A DNA stretch of 64,000 nucleotides, from the NCBI RefSeq assembly GCF_914271485.1, contig NZ_CAJZAG010000004.1, forward strand, positions 62,001-126,000, read 5' to 3'. Positions within the stretch are counted from its first letter, which is position 1. Every line of letters starts with the position of its first letter. Below, in pieces: positions 24,610-32,591 of this stretch. The DNA comes from Cupriavidus pampae. Lineage in GTDB: Bacteria; Pseudomonadota; Gammaproteobacteria; Burkholderiales; Burkholderiaceae. Made by a program: the position numbers and the translations under genes. A model generated the notes under the pieces. That model saw only the letters and a list, made by a program, of their open reading frames with translations, made no database searches and was not told the origin of the DNA.

Positions 24610-26717
24610 CAATAGCTAAGCCGCAGCCCCACACGCACTGCGCGGCCCAGCCCCGGCGCAATCCACACACTGCTATACGAATTCGCGTAGTAAGTGCGAT
24701 CGAACAGATTGTCGACGTTCAGGGATACGCGCACCGTCTTGCTGTACTGCCAATAGGCCAGCAGATCGGCCAGCGTATAGGTAGGCAGCGAGAACGAATC
24801 CTGCGTATCGCCGGGGCGCGTGCCGACGTAGCGCACGCCGCCCCCCACGCCGTAACGCTGGCCGATTGGCGCCTGATCCTCGTAGATCGCCATCAGGCTC
24901 GCGCTTGTACGCGGCACGTTGGCCAGCGGGGTGCCTGACGCAAGTCGCGAGTCTTGCGTGATCTCGGCATCGGTGAAGGCAAAGTTGCCCGTCACACGCC
25001 AATGCGTGGTGATCTGACCGGCCACGTCGAGCTCCACGCCGCGGCTGCGCGCCTCGCCGGCAGCGATCTGAAATGACGGATCGAGCGGATCGGTAGTCAG
25101 CACATTGCGCTTGTGAATGTCGAATACGGCGAGCGTGGCGCTGGTGCGGCGATCGGTCGTATCGAAGCGCACGCCGGCTTCCAGCGCGCGGCCGCGTTCG
25201 GGCGAGAACGCATTGCCGTTGGCGTCGCTGCCGGCATTGGGACGGAACGAGCGGCTGACGTTGGCGAACAGCGCAACGTTCTGGCTGGCAAGGTAGGTCA
25301 CGCCGATGCGTGGCGACACAGCGGTTTGATGCTGGCCGGTGCTGGTGGTACGCAGGCGGTTATCGAGCGACTGGTTGAAGACGTCGAAACGCGCGCCCGC
25401 CAGCACGCGCCAGCGCTCGCCCAGCTGCATCTGGTCCTGCGTGTAGAAGCCGACGTTGGTCTGACGCTCGTAGGTATTGGTGTTTGGCAGCAGCGACGGC
25501 GGCGTCTGACCGTACACCGGCGAATAGATATCGATGGCATAGGGCGCCGCCGCGCTGGGGTTGCGCCGCAGCAGCACCTGGCTCGTGCTGAAGCGATAGG
25601 TGTCGATGCCAAGCAGCAGCTCGTGCCTGATCGGACCGGTCGCGAACTTGCCGGTGACATCGGCCTGCAGCGACACGTCGTCTGACTGAAAGTCGCGATA
25701 GCGGCGCTGGCGCGTCAGTGTGCGGCCATCGGCCTGCAATGCGGTGGCTTCGGTGGAGAACCCTTCGAGGCTCCCGCCGCGATAGGCCATCGCCACGCGT
25801 CCCTTCCAGCTTTCCGAGAACTGATGTTCGACCGTCAACTGGTGAGACTGACTATCGAGTCGGATATCGCCGTCGTTCGGCTCGCCAAGAAAGCGTGAGC
25901 GCGGCACCGCGCCAAGCTGACCGTTCACGGCGACTACGCCGCGATCGAGCGGCACCGTGTAGCGCTGGATCTCGGCCGTGTACTCGATGATCGTGTTGGG
26001 ACCGACAGCCCACGTGATCGACGGCGCCAGCAGGTAGCGCTGGCTGTTGATGAAGTCGCGCGAGCTGCCGTCATGGTCGGCCACGGCGATCAGCCTGCCT
26101 GCCACGTTCTCGCCCAGCGGCCCGGTGATATCGGCGACGCCGCGATAGTGATCGTAGTTGCCGGTCTCGATCTCGTACGTCTGCGCCGGCTTGAACTGCG
26201 GTTGCCGCGTGACGATGTTGAGGATGCCGCCCGGATCGCTGCTGCCATAGAGCGAAGACGCCGGGCCTTTCAGCACCTCGATGCGCTCGATGGTCGCGGT
26301 ATCGCGCGGCGCGGTAAAGCCGCGATTGGCGGCAAAACCGTTGACGAGGTAGCCAGCCCCGGTGTTCTCGTTGCCGCTGAAACCGCGGATCGCATAGTTG
26401 TCCCACAGTCCGCCGAAGCCGTTCTGGCGCGAGATGCCGCTCGCATAGTCGAAGGTCTGGTCCAGCCGCGTGGCCCCGATGTCATCGACGAGCGTGCGCG
26501 GCAGCACGCGCACCGACTGCGGAATCTCGCGCAACGGTGTCTCGGTACGGGTGGCGCCGGTGGCGTACCGCGGGGCGTAGCTGTCTTCCGCGACGCCGGT
26601 GACCACGACCTCCGGCAGGCGGGCCTCCTCGGCACCGGCCTGCGCCGCGAGCAGTGACGCGGCGAGTGCCAGCGAGGTTGGCATGAATCGGCAAGAAGAC
26701 ATTCGAGGCGCGCGCAT
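24609..26717 (-). CDS. TonB-dependent outer-membrane receptor (siderophore type)
   Basis: A 702-residue outer-membrane protein. After the signal peptide (ending AAQAGAEE), LPEVVVTGVAEDSYAPRYATGATRTETPLREIPQSVRVLPRTLVDD carries the TonB box region and plug opening. KGPASSLYGSSDPGGILNIVTRQP is the plug signature. The barrel closes with VDNLFDRTYYANSYSSVWIAPGLGRAVRVGLRLSY, ending in an aromatic residue. It belongs to the FhuA/FpvA-like siderophore group and has no N-terminal signalling domain. It is coupled stop to start with a Dpp-like ABC importer and lies downstream of cbtBA, so a metal chelate other than ferric siderophore is likely. ATG 26717 is chosen; ATG 26702 is possible. Confidence 0.9.
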   Translation of the reverse strand: MRAPRMSSCRFMPTSLALAASLLAAQAGAEEARLPEVVVTGVAEDSYAPRYATGATRTETPLREIPQSVRVLPRTLVDDIGATRLDQTFDYASGISRQNGFGGLWDNYAIRGFSGNENTGAGYLVNGFAANRGFTAPRDTATIERIEVLKGPASSLYGSSDPGGILNIVTRQPQFKPAQTYEIETGNYDHYRGVADITGPLGENVAGRLIAVADHDGSSRDFINSQRYLLAPSITWAVGPNTIIEYTAEIQRYTVPLDRGVVAVNGQLGAVPRSRFLGEPNDGDIRLDSQSHQLTVEHQFSESWKGRVAMAYRGGSLEGFSTEATALQADGRTLTRQRRYRDFQSDDVSLQADVTGKFATGPIRHELLLGIDTYRFSTSQVLLRRNPSAAAPYAIDIYSPVYGQTPPSLLPNTNTYERQTNVGFYTQDQMQLGERWRVLAGARFDVFNQSLDNRLRTTSTGQHQTAVSPRIGVTYLASQNVALFANVSRSFRPNAGSDANGNAFSPERGRALEAGVRFDTTDRRTSATLAVFDIHKRNVLTTDPLDPSFQIAAGEARSRGVELDVAGQITTHWRVTGNFAFTDAEITQDSRLASGTPLANVPRTSASLMAIYEDQAPIGQRYGVGGGVRYVGTRPGDTQDSFSLPTYTLADLLAYWQYSKTVRVSLNVDNLFDRTYYANSYSSVWIAPGLGRAVRVGLRLSY

Positions 26718-26730
26718 GTTGTCTGGCTAT

Positions 26731-26745
26731 TGCAACAAAGTTGCA
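26731..26745. promoter_or_regulatory. 15-bp palindrome upstream of the TonB receptor
   Basis: TGCAAC-AAA-GTTGCA is a perfect dyad 14 bp before the receptor start. The larger context TTGCAA-N5-TTGCAT has the shape of operators of Fur-superfamily regulators. It may give the receptor-ABC operon its own metal control. Confidence 0.45.
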
Positions 26746-26795
26746 TATAGTAGCAGCGAACGTTGCGCGGCCTAATAGAAAATTTCGTTGGGACG

Positions 26796-27518
26796 TTATG
26801 CGCGGCGTGAAAGCAACGGTTGCGCGAAGGCGCCGAACAGGATGCCCAGCGCGGCCCATTGCACGGCCTGCAGGCCGAACGCGGCAACGCGGAATTGCCA
26901 GAGCAGCGAGGCCGAGAACGCTTCGGGGATTTCGTTGACGTCGGGCAGCAGGGCGCTGGCAAGGCCAATCAGCACGAGGAACAAGGTACCGCCGGCCAGC
27001 GTGGCATTCCATGTGCCCAGGCGGTTTGCGAGTCGACGCGCGAGTACGAGCGCCACCGCAAGTGCCACCAGCGACAGCACGATCATCGTGAAGAACAGCG
27101 CGGTGCGGCTGCCGATCGTCGATGGATCACCGATCGAGGGCGGATTGGGCGGGTACTTGAGAAATGGCACCAGCACGATCGTGATAAAGCCAAGCAGCGC
27201 CATCGCGGCCGACAGCGCGCGCGGACCTATCCGTCCGATGCGCCCGTACGCATACGCGAACACCAGCGAGAACAACCCGCCGACGGCGCTGCCGAACACG
27301 GCCAGACCGACGAACAGGCCCAGCCCCGACTGCACCTCGCGGCTCACGAGCTCCGGCATTTCATGGGCGTGGCTGCCGCCCATGGCGTGTTCCATGCGCT
27401 CTTCGTAGGCGATGGCGCCTTCCACCTGTGGCTCACCGAAAACCTTGGCAAAGGCGAAGACCAGCAGGCTCGCAAGAAATCCCGCGATCATGCCGCGTAT
27501 CAACAGACTTCTGACCAT
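26796..27518 (-). CDS. cbtA: cobalt transporter subunit CbtA
   Basis: A 240-residue inner-membrane protein with about six hydrophobic segments. The N-terminus LLIRGMIAGFLASLLVFAFAKVFGEPQVEGAIAYEE, the loop MGGSHAHEMPELVSREVQSGLGLF and the C-terminal LPDVNEIPEAFSASLLWQFRVAAFGLQAVQW are the familiar CbtA pattern. CbtA and CbtB were predicted as cobalt importers from their place under cobalamin riboswitches, which is the case here. The His-rich loop may bind the metal. ATG 27518 lies 11 bp after cbtB. An in-frame extension to 27950 crosses cbtB and the riboswitch and is not coding. Confidence 0.92.
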   Translation of the reverse strand: MVRSLLIRGMIAGFLASLLVFAFAKVFGEPQVEGAIAYEERMEHAMGGSHAHEMPELVSREVQSGLGLFVGLAVFGSAVGGLFSLVFAYAYGRIGRIGPRALSAAMALLGFITIVLVPFLKYPPNPPSIGDPSTIGSRTALFFTMIVLSLVALAVALVLARRLANRLGTWNATLAGGTLFLVLIGLASALLPDVNEIPEAFSASLLWQFRVAAFGLQAVQWAALGILFGAFAQPLLSRRA

Positions 27519-27529
27519 AACGGCGCCCG

Positions 27530-27754
27530 TCAGTGGCAGGGGAAGCCGAGCAGATGGCGACCGTCGTGGACGAACTCGTGCACGTACATCGTGTTGAAGA
27601 TCGCCGCGGCGCCTTCTTCCACGCCCACGAAATAGATCGCGAGCAGCAGCAGGATGCTGCCGAAGATGGCCCAGGGCAGCAATTCGCGCACGGGAATCGA
27701 AACGGGTTCGAAGGCGGGCGAAAGGGCTGAATCGAACGTAGCACTGGCGTGCAT
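27530..27754 (-). CDS. cbtB: cobalt transporter subunit CbtB
   Basis: A 74-residue protein with a single membrane helix (LLPWAIFGSILLLLAIYFVGVEEGAA) and the CbtB C-terminal histidine motif MYVHEFVHDGRHLLGFPCH, expected to hold cobalt. Length is normal for the family. ATG 27754 follows AAGGAGTC. It is the first gene after the cobalamin riboswitch and is followed at once by cbtA. Confidence 0.93.
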   Translation of the reverse strand: MHASATFDSALSPAFEPVSIPVRELLPWAIFGSILLLLAIYFVGVEEGAAAIFNTMYVHEFVHDGRHLLGFPCH

Positions 27755-27799
27755 GAAGACTCCTTGTGGAATGACGCGTTCCGAGATGGATGGCAGGGC

Positions 27800-27883
27800 T
27801 TCGATGGAAGGTCTGACTCCCCATGCCGCATGGGATACAGTGGCGCGACCGTGCCGGATTTCCACCGGCTTCCTCGCATCGAA
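27800..27883 (-). promoter_or_regulatory. cobalamin riboswitch, compact form
   Basis: On the minus strand GAAGCCGGTGGAAATCCGGC, ACGGTC, the B12-box core GCCACTGTA (27844-27836) and GAGTCAGACC (27819-27810) occur in order. TTCGATG (27883-27877) and CATCGAA (27806-27800) pair as the closing P1 stem. At 84 nt it is short for the class. It precedes cbtB by 45 bases and should switch off cobalt uptake when cobalamin is plentiful. Confidence 0.92.
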
Positions 27884-27903
27884 ATTGGGTGCCATTGTAG
27901 AGC

Positions 27904-28344
27904 ATGACCGTCCAACTCACGTTGCTATGCCAGCCCGCCTCCGCCGCCATGCGTGCCGGCGTGTTCCCCGTCGCCGATGAAACACACGCCGCGCAGCGCG
28001 AGCCCGCGCTCCGGGAAGTGGACTACGGCAGATGGGCCGGACGATCGCTGAAAGCGCTCGCCGAGGCCGAGCCCGACGCGCTCGCGCGCTGGCTCTCGGA
28101 CCCGGACTTCGATGGGCACGGTGGCGAGTCGATACGCGCGCTGTGCCTGCGCATTGCGCAATGGTTTGCGGCGAAGGACTGGCCCGACGGTCATACACAG
28201 GTCATCGTGCCCGCGAATGTCGTCAAGGCGTGCGTGCTGCATGTGTTGCAGGCACCGGCGTCCGCGTTCTGGCATCTCGATATTGCGCCGGAATCGACGA
28301 CCGTACTGTCGATGCGGCAGGGCCACTGGCGCGTGCAACTCTGA
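27904..28344 (+). CDS. histidine-phosphatase-fold protein lacking catalytic histidines
   Basis: A 146-residue protein. The middle, EPALREVDYGRWAGRSLKALAEAEPDALARWLSDPDFDGHGGESIRALCLRIAQWF, matches CobC/phosphoglycerate-mutase proteins well. The N-terminal LLRHG motif reads LLCQPAS instead, and the second catalytic segment (VVxHGG) reads VIVPANVVKA. Both catalytic histidines are therefore missing. It is divergent from cbtB with only the riboswitch between them. CobC homologues work in cobalamin assembly, so a regulatory or binding role there is possible. The ATG at 27904 is the only reasonable start. Confidence 0.7.
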   Translation: MTVQLTLLCQPASAAMRAGVFPVADETHAAQREPALREVDYGRWAGRSLKALAEAEPDALARWLSDPDFDGHGGESIRALCLRIAQWFAAKDWPDGHTQVIVPANVVKACVLHVLQAPASAFWHLDIAPESTTVLSMRQGHWRVQL

Positions 28345-29649
28345 TTATTTGCCCAACCCGCGCGACTCCCACACCCGGCTGGCCATGACCGATCCGGCCA
28401 CCGCGAGGATCATCGGCACCAGGAAATTGTGATTGACCTGCGTGAACTCGGCCACAAGCACGACGGCTGTCAGCGGCATGCGTTGCGAGGTGGCGAGGAA
28501 CGCCGCGGCACCGACCAGCGCGAACGCGCCGAGCGGCACACCGGGCCATGCATAGCTCCACAGCCCGCCGAGCACGATCGCCATCAGCGCGCCATTGGCC
28601 AGCGCCGGCGTCAGCAGGCCGCCGCTCGCCCCCGCGCGCAGGCTGCCCGCGACGATCAGGACCTTGAGCACTAGCAGCGTGGCGGCAAGCCCGATCGCGA
28701 CGTGGCTGTCGAACGCAAGCTGTGCCGCGCCCTTGCCATTGCCGAGCAGTTGCGGGAAGTACATCGCCAGCACGCCGATGATCGTGAAATTGACGAACGC
28801 ATACACCGGCAGGCGCCAGCCCCGTGCGGGACGGCTGCGCGCGACATTGGTGAATTGGATAAAGGCGTGGCCGGCAAGGCCGAACAGCGGCCCGCAGATC
28901 AGCGCCCACACTACGAGGCTCGCGGTCGGCAGGAAGGTTGGCACGACGTACTGCACCTCCGCGCCGATACCCAGCCATGCCACGCCGGCGGCGATGGCGG
29001 ACGTGGCCATCGCCAGGCAGGCGGCCTGCCAACTGAACGTGATCAGCAGCACCTCCATCGTAAACACGGCGCCACCGAGGGGCACGTTGTACACAGCCGC
29101 AAGGCCGGCGCCCGCGCCGCACGCGACGATCATGCGGCGTTGCTCGGACGTGAGTCCGGTGCGCGCGGACAGCCAGCTGGCGAACAACGCGCCGATTTCC
29201 CGCGGCGCGACTTCACGGCCCAGCGGCGAGCCCAGCGCAACCGTGATGATCTGCAGCACCGCATGCGCGATGGTCGTACCGGGCGGCATCGGGCGCGTAT
29301 CCGAATCCACGGTCTGCTTGACGCTGACGATGGGTTTGCCGAAGCGGTAGATCAGCCACCAACCCAGGCCCGCGACCAGACCGCATCCCATCAACACAAA
29401 GAGGCGTCGCTGCGCCGAGGCATGCGTCACGCCGACCAGGAAACTCTCGGTGCCGATGGTGAAATCAAGGCTGTACCCATAGGCCATATGCTGGATCTTG
29501 TGCAGCAGCAGTGCCAGCAGCATGCCGCCGAGGCCCGAGCCGATACCCGTCAGGATGGCCACGACGCCGAGCTTGATCGAAAAGCGTGGGGCAGACGTGA
29601 TGCCAGTGGAGGCGCTGGCGGCGAGCGGAGCGGTGTCGTTAGGCTTCAT
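28345..29649 (-). CDS. ClC-type chloride channel/antiporter
   Basis: A 434-residue inner-membrane protein with about ten hydrophobic segments. GSPLGREVAPREIGALFASWLS corresponds to the ClC selectivity motif GKxGPxxH but with the usual residues changed, as in the Voltage_CLC proteins of beta-proteobacteria. GAGAGLAAVYNVPLGGAVFTMEVLL is the conserved GxxAAFNAPLAG segment, and SLRAGASGGLLTPALANGA is the third filter region. The gating Glu appears as REV. The gene faces and abuts the phosphatase-like gene tail to tail. ATG 29649 gives MKPNDTAPL; an upstream in-frame codon at 29691 is less likely. Confidence 0.88.
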   Translation of the reverse strand: MKPNDTAPLAASASTGITSAPRFSIKLGVVAILTGIGSGLGGMLLALLLHKIQHMAYGYSLDFTIGTESFLVGVTHASAQRRLFVLMGCGLVAGLGWWLIYRFGKPIVSVKQTVDSDTRPMPPGTTIAHAVLQIITVALGSPLGREVAPREIGALFASWLSARTGLTSEQRRMIVACGAGAGLAAVYNVPLGGAVFTMEVLLITFSWQAACLAMATSAIAAGVAWLGIGAEVQYVVPTFLPTASLVVWALICGPLFGLAGHAFIQFTNVARSRPARGWRLPVYAFVNFTIIGVLAMYFPQLLGNGKGAAQLAFDSHVAIGLAATLLVLKVLIVAGSLRAGASGGLLTPALANGALMAIVLGGLWSYAWPGVPLGAFALVGAAAFLATSQRMPLTAVVLVAEFTQVNHNFLVPMILAVAGSVMASRVWESRGLGK

Positions 29650-29751
29650 GCGAGGGATAGAAGGAGCGGATGGCGCACCGCATGGTGCCATATCGACGAC
29701 AGGTAAGTGGCTCTACGCGGCATCGTCGCACTCATCGCCACGCCTCACCAC

Positions 29752-30555
29752 TCATCGCCGCTCATCGGCCGTGGCCGTCTCCGCAAAATAACGTGCCGGC
29801 GATTTGCCCATCGCCTTGCGGAACATCGTGATGAACGCACTGACCGATTCGTAGCCGAGATCCTCGGCCACACGCTGCACGCGTGCCCCGGCCGAGAGCT
29901 TGCCGAGCGCCACCACGATATGCAACTGCTGTCGCCAGCGGCCAAACGTCATGCCGGTTTCGCGCAGAATCAGCCGGGTGAGCGTGCGCTCGCTGACCGC
30001 AACATGATCGGCCCACTCTCCTGCCGTGCGGCGATCGTCGGGATGCGCGGTCAATGCGTCGGCGATGCGGCGCAGCTTTGCATCCTGCGAGATCGGGAAG
30101 TAGAGCCGTTCGACCTGCATCTGCCCCAGTTCTTCGAGCAGCACGCCGACCATCCGGTGGGTGCGGCTGTCCGCGTCATAGTTCTGCGGGTCGGCGGCAA
30201 TGCGCAGGATCAGTTCTCGCAGCAGCGGCGTGATCGATAGCGTGCAGCACTCGTCGGGCAAGGCTGCGGCGGTCGGTTCCACGCACAGCAGGCACAGGTC
30301 GGTATCGGCGGTAACGCGCATCAGGTGCGGGCGCCCGCCCGGAATCCATACCCCGCAATGCGGCGGCACCATCCACAGCCCGGTTGGCACCTCGCAAATC
30401 ACGCTGCCGCGCAGGGCCACCACGAGCTGGCCCTTGCGATGGTGATGCATGCCCTCATCCTCGTCGCCGCGCAGCGCCTGGATGCGCAAGGCGATAGCGG
30501 GCTGCACGATGCGATCGAGATCGTTCTGCGCGCGCATATGGGAGAGGGTGGACAT
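29752..30555 (-). CDS. AraC-family regulator with cupin domain
   Basis: A 267-residue regulator. The N-terminal cupin contains MHHHRKGQLVVALRGSV and VWIPGGRPHLMRVT. The C-terminal double HTH has VSERTLTRLILRETGMTFGRWRQQLHIVVALGKLSAG and VAEDLGYESVSAFITMFRKAMGKSPARYF. It is divergent from an MFS transporter gene across 124 bp, so it likely controls that exporter in response to a ligand of the cupin. No paired operator repeats stood out in the gap. Confidence 0.88.
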   Translation of the reverse strand: MSTLSHMRAQNDLDRIVQPAIALRIQALRGDEDEGMHHHRKGQLVVALRGSVICEVPTGLWMVPPHCGVWIPGGRPHLMRVTADTDLCLLCVEPTAAALPDECCTLSITPLLRELILRIAADPQNYDADSRTHRMVGVLLEELGQMQVERLYFPISQDAKLRRIADALTAHPDDRRTAGEWADHVAVSERTLTRLILRETGMTFGRWRQQLHIVVALGKLSAGARVQRVAEDLGYESVSAFITMFRKAMGKSPARYFAETATADERR

Positions 30556-30679
30556 GTGTTGGGGGGGCGGGATGTTGGGTTGACTGGATTTGGTGATGTT
30601 TTGTCAGGATAGCTAAATTCTTCGCGTGCTGCCATCGATAAGCTCACTCCCATGTTGCCAACCCCATGAGAGTCCTGAC

Positions 30680-31942
30680 ATGACATCCGATACCAGGCAG
30701 ACCCATACCCGGTCCAAAGTGATCCTGCTTGCCGGCATCCTGCTGTTTGCGGCGAACCTGCGCGCGCCATTCACCAGCATCGCGCCGCTGCTCGAAACCC
30801 TGAAGCAGACCTTCGATCTGAGTGCCACGCAGGCCGGCCTGCTGATTACGCTGCCGCTGCTGTCGTTCTCCGCCGTGTCGCCATTTGCGGCGGGCGTGGC
30901 GCGCAAGCTCGGGCTTGAGCGCGCGCTGTTTCTTGCGCTCGGCATTGTCGCGATGGGCATCGCGGTGCGCTCGGGCGGCCATGTGGCCTTGCTCTATATA
31001 GGTACAGCGATCATCGGCAGCGGCATTGCGATCGGCAACGTGCTGCTGCCGAGTTTGCTCAAGCGCGATTTTCCCCAACACGTGGCCGCGCTGACGGCGG
31101 TGTATGTGCTGACGATGGGCATCGCCGCAGCGAGTGCTTCCGCGCTGGCCGTGCCGCTGGCGCATCTGGCGGGCTTCGACTGGCGCCTCGTCGCCGCGGC
31201 CGCGCTGGTGCTGCAGGCAGTTGCCGCGGTCGCCTGGCTGCCGCAACTGTCACGCGGCGCCGCAGCGCCAAGCGCCGCGACCGCCGAGTCGTCATCGCGC
31301 GCGCTGTGGCGCTCGCCGCTGGCGTGGCAGGTCACGCTGTTTCTCGGGCTCGATTGCTTCTTGTACTACGTCGGTGTGAGCTGGCTGCCGGCGATCCTGC
31401 GCGATGGCGGCTATAGCGCGGAACAAGCCGGGTCGTTTCATGGCGTGTTGTTGCTGGCTACCGCGTTTCCGGGCTTGCTGCTGATTCCGCTGGTGCCGCG
31501 TCTGCGCGATCAGCGCGCGCTTGCGGTGGTGTTGTCGTTGAGCATGTCGGTGGGTCTTGCAGGGCTGCTGCTGGCACCGAAGTGGGCCATGCTGTGGATT
31601 CTCTGCTTTGGCTTTGGCGCCGGTGGCGGACTGATTCTCGCGCTGGCATTTATCAGCCTGCGGACCTCGGGCGCCGGTCAGGCAGCAGCGCTGTCGGGGA
31701 TGGCGCAATGCGTGGGATATCTGCTCGCGGCCGCGGGGCCGCCGCTGGTCGGCCTGCTTCACGATCGCTCGGGCCATTGGGCGGTGCCGCTGCTGCTGTG
31801 CGTGACGGTGGGGGTGTTGATGGCCGCGGTGGGCTTGTTTGCCGGGCGCAGTGTGCGCGTTGGGGAGGGCGTTGCCCTCACCCCCAGGCCCTCTCCCGGC
31901 GGGAGAGGGGAGCGCATACAGATCAACGCGCGGTCAGTTTGA
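30680..31942 (+). CDS. CynX/NimT-like MFS transporter
   Basis: A 420-residue inner-membrane protein of about twelve helices. KVILLAGILLFAANLRAPFTSIAPLLETLKQTF is the opening typical of the CynX/NimT/YeaN branch, known for cyanate or 2-nitroimidazole export. ATG 30680 is used; an in-frame codon at 30626 has no support. The last about 25 residues (GVALTPRPSPGGRGERIQINARSV) are read from an intergenic palindromic repeat, so the original stop seems to have been lost. The final 20 bp overlap the convergent AhpD-like gene. Confidence 0.85.
   Translation: MTSDTRQTHTRSKVILLAGILLFAANLRAPFTSIAPLLETLKQTFDLSATQAGLLITLPLLSFSAVSPFAAGVARKLGLERALFLALGIVAMGIAVRSGGHVALLYIGTAIIGSGIAIGNVLLPSLLKRDFPQHVAALTAVYVLTMGIAAASASALAVPLAHLAGFDWRLVAAAALVLQAVAAVAWLPQLSRGAAAPSAATAESSSRALWRSPLAWQVTLFLGLDCFLYYVGVSWLPAILRDGGYSAEQAGSFHGVLLLATAFPGLLLIPLVPRLRDQRALAVVLSLSMSVGLAGLLLAPKWAMLWILCFGFGAGGGLILALAFISLRTSGAGQAAALSGMAQCVGYLLAAAGPPLVGLLHDRSGHWAVPLLLCVTVGVLMAAVGLFAGRSVRVGEGVALTPRPSPGGRGERIQINARSV
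31889..31909. repeat. REP-like palindrome, copy 1
   Basis: CCCTCTCCC-GGC-GGGAGAGGG is a perfect dyad, preceded by CCCTCACCCCCAGG. The same arms recur at 45957-45978 with a different loop. This copy lies inside the 3' end of the MFS gene. Confidence 0.7.
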
Positions 31943-32468
31943 CGCCGGGGAAATCGACCGGCACGTCGAGCGCGACGTTGATGTAGTTGGTGAACAGATT
32001 CAGCGCCACGTGCGCGACGATCTCGACCACTTCCTCGTCGCTGAAGCCGGCCGCGCGCACAGCCGTAACGTCGTCGGCGGCGAGCTGGCCGCGCTGCTCG
32101 ACGAGCTTGAGCGCGAACGTCAGCGCTGCGGCGGTCTTCGGATCTTCCGAGCGGCCGGCCTGCGCGGCACTCATGTCGGCGGACGAGGCGCCGGCCTTGC
32201 GGCCCAGCGCGGTGTGCGCGGCCAGGCAGTATTCGCAGCGGTTGCGATCGGCGATCGCGACGGCGATCTTCTCGCCCAGCTGCGCGGGAATCACGCCGCC
32301 ACCGAGCGCGCCGAACGCGCCCCACATCGACTTGAGCGCGGCGGGCGAGTTGGCCACGGCGCGGAACATGTTGGGCGTGGTACCGAAGGCGCCATGAATC
32401 TGGGCAAGGGTGTCGACGCTGCCGGCGGGGGCGGATTGCTGGTCGAGCAGGGGAGTGCGTGCGGTCAT
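31923..32468 (-). CDS. AhpD/carboxymuconolactone decarboxylase family protein
   Basis: A 181-residue cytoplasmic protein of the CMD fold. CEYCLAAHTALGRKAG near residue 80 is the AhpD-like CxxC-x3-H peroxidatic site, and FSDEEVVEIVAHVALNLFTNYINVALDVPVDFP is the conserved C-terminus. Such proteins reduce peroxides or act as thiol antioxidants. It is divergent from an AraC regulator whose promoter has two 21-bp-spaced repeats, so peroxide- or hypochlorite-like induction is plausible. The 3' end overlaps the MFS gene by 20 bp. Confidence 0.88.
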   Translation of the reverse strand: MTARTPLLDQQSAPAGSVDTLAQIHGAFGTTPNMFRAVANSPAALKSMWGAFGALGGGVIPAQLGEKIAVAIADRNRCEYCLAAHTALGRKAGASSADMSAAQAGRSEDPKTAAALTFALKLVEQRGQLAADDVTAVRAAGFSDEEVVEIVAHVALNLFTNYINVALDVPVDFPGVKLTAR

Positions 32469-32554
32469 GATGGGTTCCTATCGTTGCGGTGGTTGTGAAC
32501 AGCGGCTGCCGTCCGTGGAACCCAGTATGGTTGTCAGCGTTGTACGTTCGGATA

Positions 32555-32587
32555 CAATTCGTCCAGACTTCGTATCAATTCGTCCAG
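32555..32587. promoter_or_regulatory. AraC-type operator: two direct repeats 21 bp apart
   Basis: CAATTCGTCCAG occurs at 32555-32566 and identically at 32576-32587. The 21-bp spacing, two helical turns, is what AraC proteins use for two adjacent half-sites. The site lies just before the AraC start at 32592 and opposite the AhpD-like gene. Confidence 0.65.
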
Positions 32588-32591
32588 CGAA

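Noticed and set aside
26731-26745. Firm call as a Nur box
   Set aside because: Resemblance only; Nur is described from actinobacteria and no such regulator is visible here.
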